A stretch of 64,000 nt of DNA from Lepus europaeus (lineage: Eukaryota > Chordata > Mammalia > Lagomorpha > Leporidae). Positions 58,738-64,000 of this stretch are shown here, one piece after another (position 1 is the first letter of the stretch; each line of letters begins with the position of its first letter). The notes beneath the pieces are model-generated. The model was not told the DNA's origin, did not search any database, and saw only the letters and a list, made by a program, of their open reading frames with translations. The position numbers and the translations under genes were made by a program. Location of the stretch: contig NC_084834.1 in the NCBI RefSeq assembly GCF_033115175.1, positions 8,281,294 to 8,345,293 on the forward strand, given 5' to 3'.

Positions 58738-58935
58738 AGGTTTTTTTCAACCTTGACACTATTGACATTTGGGGCTAGAGGACTTTCTCGTGTGTTGTCG
58801 GATGTTCAGTAGCATCACTTGCCTTCACCCACTAGAGGCCAGTAGCACCCTTTATGTGTAACAGTGGAAAATATCCTCATATACTGCCCATGTCTGCTGG
58901 GGGACAAACTGGCCCCTGGTTGAGAACCTCTGCTT
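58738..58935 (-). mobile_element. MER20 (hAT-Charlie) DNA transposon remnant
   Basis: TTTTTTCAACCTTGACACTA, TTGACATTTGGGGCTAGAGG, CACTAGAGGCCAGTAGCACC and ACTGGCCCCTGGTTGAGAAC give the reverse of the MER20 consensus nearly full length. Confidence 0.75.
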
Positions 58936-59560
58936 AGGGTCTTTAGAAAAGCTTCTTATTTAGTCACAAAATTAGTTACATACAGTTGAATGATAGAAAC
59001 GTATCGCTCAGGTGCTGACCCTCTAAAAATGGTCAGCACCATCACGTTCAGGAACGTCAGTCAATCCCAATGGCAATGCCCTCTCCCATGTTTGAAAAGT
59101 AACTCATTGCCTCTGAAGGTAGTTTTCCATTGGCAGTATTTTGTCTGAAGCTCATTAACACATGTATGTTGATGCTGAGTCAGGAACTATCATCTATTGC
59201 AAACATGGTCTACCAGTTTTCCATCATTGCTGCAACACATTACCACAAACTTGGGTGGCTTAAAACAATAAAGTTTTTTTTTTTTTTAATCTTACAGTTC
59301 TGGAAACTCAAAGTATAAAGCCAAGGTATAGGCAGGGCTATGGTCTCTGAAGACTTCAGGCCAGGACCCTTTCCTGTGTCTTCCTAGTTTCTTGTGGTTG
59401 CTGGCAGTTCTTGGTATTCCTTGGCTTGTGAGCACATTACTTCAGTAGCTGCCTCTGTAATAAAATGATATTCTTCTGTGTCTATGGAAGTCCACCGAGT
59501 TTCCCTCTTTGAAAAAGATACCAGTAATTAAATTAGGTGCATCCATAGCCCTTTGGTTAT

Positions 59561-59796
59561 CTTTAAAATATTTATTTATTTGACAGGCAGACAAGTCAGG
59601 AGCCCAGAGTTGCATCCAAGTCTTCCACATGGGTAACAGGGGCCCAACTACTTAGGCCATCTTCCCTTGCCTTCCCGAGCTTATTAGCATGAAGCTGGAT
59701 CAGAAGCAGAGCAGCCAGGGTTTGAACCTGTACCTCAGTATGAGATGCTTGTGTTACAAGCTGCGGCCTACCCCGCTGTGCCAGAATGCAGACCCC
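59561..59796 (-). repeat. C-repeat SINE, internally deleted
   Basis: Reverse copy lacking most of the GA box: TTTGACAGGCAGACAAGTCAG joins directly to the GAGCCCAGAGTTGC body. Confidence 0.8.
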
Positions 59797-59801
59797 TACT
59801 C

Positions 59802-59960
59802 ATTTTTTTTTTTTTAAGATTTATCTTTACGTATTTGACAGACAGAATTATAGAGAAGGAGAGAGGAAGAGACAGGGAGAGAAAGAGATCTTCCATCTAC
59901 TGGTTCACTCCCCTGGCAACAGCCAGGACTGGGCTAGGCCAAAACTAGGAGCCCAGGTAC
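59802..59960 (-). repeat. C-repeat SINE, 5' truncated
   Basis: Reverse copy with T13 start, ending within the body at about AGGAGCCCAGGTACACGC; the tRNA-like head is absent. Confidence 0.82.
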
Positions 59961-60179
59961 ACGCATAACTTGATAACATCTGTAAAGACTCTATTTCCAA
60001 AGAAGGTTTACATGATCAGAGGTTAGGTCTTAAACACATCTGGGGACACAGTTCTGTCTGTTACACTGAGTAAATGTTAAGGGGTTCTGGGAGACAAAGT
60101 GGAAGTTGTGTGGTTTTACCTTCCTGGCTTCTCTGTTGTCTGTCCTCCTTTTCTGTCTCTGGCAAGGTCACTTGGGCAC

Positions 60180-60345
60180 AGATTGAGGGTCCACCTGGAT
60201 AATCCAGCATAATCTCCTCATACCAAGGTCATTAATTTAAGTACTTCTGTAAAGAACACTTTATTTTCCCGAATTAGGTAACATTCATGGCATTAGGGTA
60301 TGGGTGTATCTTTCTGAAGGCCAGCATTTAGACCATCACATAGAT
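60180..60345 (+). mobile_element. Second ERVL-type LTR end fragment
   Basis: CACCTGGATAATCCAGCATA, CTTCTGTAAAGAACACTTTA and GGCCAGCATTTAGACCATCA resemble the 3' part of an old ERVL LTR, distinct from the preceding one. Confidence 0.45.
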
Positions 60346-60614
60346 AGTTGAATTTAAAACAGAGTAGACTTTGACTCGGCTGAAATGGATTTGGTGTAGT
60401 CCTGTCTGAAGTGGAGTAGATCAAATTACTCACCAAGGTTATTTCTGACTGATTTAATTTAAGAATTCTGTGAGTGTGTCAGAGTTATGATTTCCAGGAC
60501 CTTGGTTAAATAGGAAGAGATAACTGTAGGCAAATCTATCATGAGTAAGTCATACACCAGGGACTGTATTTTCAATAGATTTAAATTCATAAACATTTTG
60601 TTTTCAGGACAATA

Positions 60615-60790
60615 TGCAAAGGTACTTCAAAAAGGTCATAGAGAAATGAATTAAAAGGTAATTTTGGTGCAAAACATTTAAATTCATATATACGTTTTTC
60701 AAAATCTATGCATACTTTTTTCATAGCACACGTTTTTCATGAACATTTTCCTGTGCATTTTCCATGATCCTTGAGTATATTCATACTCAA
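60615..60790. repeat. MITE-like element, degraded
   Basis: AAAGGTACTTCAAAAAGGTC at the start and TTTTTCATGAACATTTTCC plus TTTTCCATGATCCTTGAGTA near the end fit the family at 22921. Confidence 0.5.
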
Positions 60791-60830
60791 CTTTGGAATA
60801 AGCAATTTTTTTTTTAACATTTAGAAATTT

Positions 60831-61139
60831 ATTAAATGATGTAAATTTTGAAATGGGTCAAGTTAAAGCCTGAGTTGGTATTTACTTAGCATTAACCTTC
60901 CCAAATCATTTGTGCTATATAAGTCAGATTTGGATGGTTAGATTTAAAAGATATAGGGCCAAAAACGACCCACAATATATGACATATTACCACAGAATAT
61001 AGAGTATATAAAGGATCCTTGTTCTAAATGTATTAAAAGATGTGAATCTTGATATTTCTATTAAATGATTAAATGTTGAAGATGGGCCAAGTGAAAGCCT
61101 GAGCTGGTATTTATTTGGCATTAATCTTCCCAAATCATC
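60831..61139 (+). repeat. Local direct duplication of about 80 bp
   Basis: 60831-60910 and 61060-61139 share AAAGCCTGAGYTGGTATTTA and CTTCCCAAATCAT with about 80 percent identity by eye, 229 bp apart. It is not a repeat that I know. Confidence 0.7.
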
Positions 61140-61699
61140 TGCTGCTTCTTGTGGCACGGAGAGCTGCAGGCTTTTGAGTTGTGCGGTCTAAGCACTGGGA
61201 GAGTCTTCACAAACCTCCACACCTCCTTTGGTCTGTTTGGCTTGTGGAGGCAGTGAGGTCGCAGCATGTTGGAAAAGAAGTAGGAGCTGGCTGTTCACGC
61301 CGAAGGAAAACCCTCCCTGGCTGCCTGGCCAGCTGACCAGTGCAGGGAAGGAAGCAGAGTGTGAGGGTGCTGCTGACCGCCACAGCTGGGCCATTTCTCA
61401 AGGAGGGGAGAAGCGCAAATGAGGCCAGCATCGGGTTTGTACACAAGGCTGTGTCTGAGGTCCTGAAAGCCCAGTAGGCACGTGGGAGGATGGAACCTCA
61501 AACTCAGCAGTCAGGGAACTGCATAGTCTCAAAAATCTTCTGTGTCTATACCTCCCAGCGGGTGTATTTATGATTGAGTACGTGCTGGAGAGAGCTTACA
61601 TAACAAATGTTTTAAACGCTACTAAACCAATACAGGAGAAAACATTTCAAAGTACTGTGGAGAGATGAAGCAGACAATTCAACAATCCACTTCTTAGTT
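61140..61699. other. Intergenic, no gene recognised
   Basis: Slightly GC-richer patch at 61140-61510; no gene recognised. Confidence 0.6.
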
Positions 61700-62035
61700 C
61701 TTACAAGCTGCAATAACAAAATACCATAGATTGGGTGGCTTATGAACAACAGAAAAAAAATTTTTCTCACATTCTGGAGGCTGGGATGTGCAAGATCAAG
61801 GTGCTAAGTGATTCAGCATGATTTAGCACAATTTTCTTGCTCTGTCCTCATATGGTAGAAAGGGTATGGGTCTCTTTGGAACCTCTTTTATAAGAACACT
61901 AATCCCAATCATGAAGACAGAGCTGCCTCAAATCACAGCCTCAAAGTCCAGCCTCTTAATACAGCCACACTGGGCTTTAGGATTGTAATACGTGGGTTTT
62001 TGTGGGGCCAGAAACATTCAGCATTACACTTTGTA
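61700..62035 (+). mobile_element. ERVL-type (MLT2-like) LTR remnant
   Basis: AAATACCATAGATTGGGTGG, CACATTCTGGAGGCTGGGAT, TTATAAGAACACTAATCCCA and GGGCCAGAAACATTCAGC follow the order of the same LTR family as 11613. Confidence 0.6.
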
Positions 62036-62139
62036 TTGACACATTCGCCCCTTTCTTCTGTACATTACTGAAATCCACTGTCTTGGGGCTACCTGGAGGC
62101 TCTACTATTCACTACATTTTGACTTAGGAGTATTTTCAT

Positions 62140-62310
62140 ATACATATATATTTGTCATGATTTTTACACTCAATGACATTCAATTGATTTAACAATAAGC
62201 TGTGATATCACACAAAGCAAGTATGCTATCTTCACAAGGAGACCGACGCTTAGAGAAGTTAGACTACCTGTATTACACCACACAGCTAATGAGTGCTTAG
62301 AACATGGCTC
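62140..62310 (-). repeat. MIR element, degraded
   Basis: GAGACCGACGCTTAGAGAAG and CACCACACAGCTAATGAGTG correspond to the reverse MIR core. Confidence 0.55.
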
Positions 62311-62589
62311 TTCTGCCAGTGCTTGGTACCGTGGACGTCTCACCACGAGGTACCATTCCCCTGAAAATGGGAGAGCCTGTCTGAGGACATGATGTAAACA
62401 GAATTATCTTCGGAAAATGGGATTTGTGGTGGGAGCCATTTGACAACATTCTGTCAGAGAAGCTACCTCATTCTAGCAGAAATGAAAAGGTTTTTTTTTT
62501 TTTTTTAATTTTTACTAGCTGGGATTTTTTTTTCTAAATATAGAGGATTACAGCATTTCTTCATGAATTAAGGGTTGAAAGTCATAGGG

Positions 62590-62720
62590 AAAGTATGATT
62601 ACATTTATTTTACAGATGAAAAAACACAGGCTTAGAGATGTTACGTAGTTCACAGTGGAGAGTCTGGACTTTGCCTGTAGCTTCTGGAGAGAAATTTGTA
62701 TCATAACTATCTGGAATGTT
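62590..62720 (-). repeat. MIR element, degraded
   Basis: TTTTACAGATGAAAAAACAC and AGGCTTAGAGATGTTACGTA correspond to the reverse MIR core. Confidence 0.5.
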
Positions 62721-63519
62721 TTTATTTGAGAATGTGGCTGGCCATGACTGATAATCTTAAGATGAGAGCAGACCACACCAGAAAGCTCAGCCATGTGATT
62801 TTAGAATTGGGTCTTTGAATCATGTGGTATCAGTTAACCTAGAGGCTGACTCTCAATTATAGAGGCAATCAGTCAATCCATCACGCTTACCTAATAGGAC
62901 CACAACAACAGCTCTGCACACGGGGAGACCTGGGTCAGCCTCCCCGGTTGGCAGCATTCCATGTGTGTTTATCACCCACGAGTGCCGAGAAGGCAGTATG
63001 TGCTAAGGGCATGTGGAATCCTCTGTTCCCCTGCATTACAGCTGGTCATCACCGGGCGTGTTAACAGCCTTCCTGATTACTGTGGGCCCTTCTCGTGAAT
63101 TAGCAAGCACGAGGGTAGTTTTGGGAACCTACTGACTTTTAAGTTGGTGCAGAAGTCAGAGAAATCTTGTATGAATTTTCCCTTTTTACTTTGTAGCTGG
63201 ACTGTAACTCCTTGCAGTGGGTGTCAGACATGATCATGCACTCAAACTATAGTTTGGCTAGCTCCACGTTAGTAACCAGAGCCAAAGCCTGGTTCCTGAA
63301 ATGGAACCCAAATGATTGTAACACAGGTGACACACAAGTGCGCATACAGTATTTTTTTTTTTTTTTTTACAAAATATTGTTAATCAGTCACCATAGTGCG
63401 TCCTACCAGGAATATCCAAACCAGTGTAGAAATTGCTGAAACAAACTTCAGTAGAAACGACAGTAACCAGAGCATCTGGAAAGTGGGGTGTAGTGGGAGG
63501 TAATAGGAAGGAGTCAGCC
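62721..63519. other. Intergenic, no gene recognised
   Basis: Contains the exon-like segment at 63197-63326 described under findings and a T20 run at about 63350. No gene is assigned. Confidence 0.55.
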
Positions 63520-63700
63520 TGCTGGGGCACAAAGCAGCAGAACCCAGTGAGAACTAGTTCCTAGTTTTTGGCTTTGGCTTGACACAACCCCAGCTATTGC
63601 AGCCATTTGGGAGTGAATCAGTGGATGGAAGATCAATCTCTCTGTCCCTTCTTCTCTCTCTGTAACTGCCTTTCAAATAAATAAATCTTTTTAAAAATTA
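63520..63700 (+). repeat. C-repeat SINE, 5' truncated
   Basis: Forward 3' part: GCAGCCATTTGGGAGTGAAT, TCTCTCTGTAACTGCCTTTC, AAATAAATAAATCTTTTTAA. The head and first half of the body are missing. Confidence 0.82.
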
Positions 63701-64000
63701 CTTTTAATTTTTTAAATTACTTTGAATTTTTAATTATACTTTCTACAATGCAGGTATATCATAAACAGGTGTATTTCACGTTTTATTTTATTTGCATATT
63801 AAGCTATATGTTCATCCTCATAGGCTGGCTTTAACCAATAACACAATCAGCTAATGATAACAGAAAGTAGATGATCATATTGTCAATTCATACGCTACTC
63901 AGTGGAAAAGCAGTGGTGTAGATTGCAAATCTCAGGCTTCAGTTGAAATTCTTGTTTGTTTCATCCATGACCATTTGATAGCCAGGCCAAATTTCCTTTA

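Larger units (their letters stand above)
59211..60065 (+). mobile_element. ERVL-type (MLT2-like) LTR remnant carrying two SINEs
   Basis: CACATTACCACAAACTTGGG, ACAGTTCTGGAAACTCAAAG, GTATTCCTTGGCTTGTGAGC, then after the SINEs ACATCTGTAAAGACTCTATT and GGGGACACAGTTCTGTCTG, in LTR order. Confidence 0.6.

Overview
This is a eukaryotic, mammalian window. It is about 64 kb of gene-poor DNA carrying roughly 46 copies of the tRNA-derived lagomorph C-repeat SINE (CSINE) in both orientations, plus two lagomorph-type L1 3' ends and ordinary old mammalian repeats (MIR, L2, MER20, ERVL-type LTRs). The SINE family points to a lagomorph, most likely the rabbit Oryctolagus cuniculus or a close leporid. This identification rests on recognising the repeats and was not searched.

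The one intact gene is carboxypeptidase E (CPE, + strand). Exon 1, which would carry the signal peptide, propeptide and about the first 102 codons, lies upstream. The window starts in intron 1 and contains exons 2-9 (12256-12452, 14412-14579, 21717-21834, 23640-23822, 25625-25764, 31198-31297, 34657-34775, 36551-36649), all in compatible phase and without any disruption. Together they encode 374 residues (103-476 if the protein has the usual 476). Visible parts are the HxxE zinc motif, the third zinc histidine, the Asn-Arg carboxylate clamp, the catalytic Glu, both N-glycosylation sites, the transthyretin-like domain and the C-terminal acidic amphipathic helix. The 3' UTR runs to a final AATAAA at 37319 and an A-rich cleavage region near 37331.

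Region by region: 1-12255 is intron 1 (SINEs, an L2 split by an LTR, a TATA-like site, a forkhead/CRE-like cluster). From 12256 to 36649 coding exons alternate with SINE-laden introns, including a 320-bp CA/CCCA tract in intron 3 and an L1 3' end with a nested SINE in intron 6. Position 36650 to about 37331 is 3' UTR. From 37752 to 39891 there is a 33-copy minisatellite with a 64/66-bp unit, whose variant pattern shows an internal 13-unit duplication. From 40 to 64 kb is intergenic: an L2, many SINEs (some nested), a GC-rich processed pseudogene of ISG20L2 (47439-48791), a SINE containing an LTR R-U5-like fragment (55662-55820), an L1 3' end with a perfect 17-bp target-site duplication (56937-57658), a MER20, and several ERVL-type LTR remnants.

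No prokaryotic, CRISPR, operon or free viral content is present. The more notable observations are a recursive-splice-like junction at CPE exon 2, the higher-order structure of the minisatellite, a family of ~128-bp inverted-repeat MITE-like elements, the LTR/SINE chimera, and a GGGGTATAAATAG box 1.7 kb upstream of exon 2. I did not see a convincing entirely new biological system.
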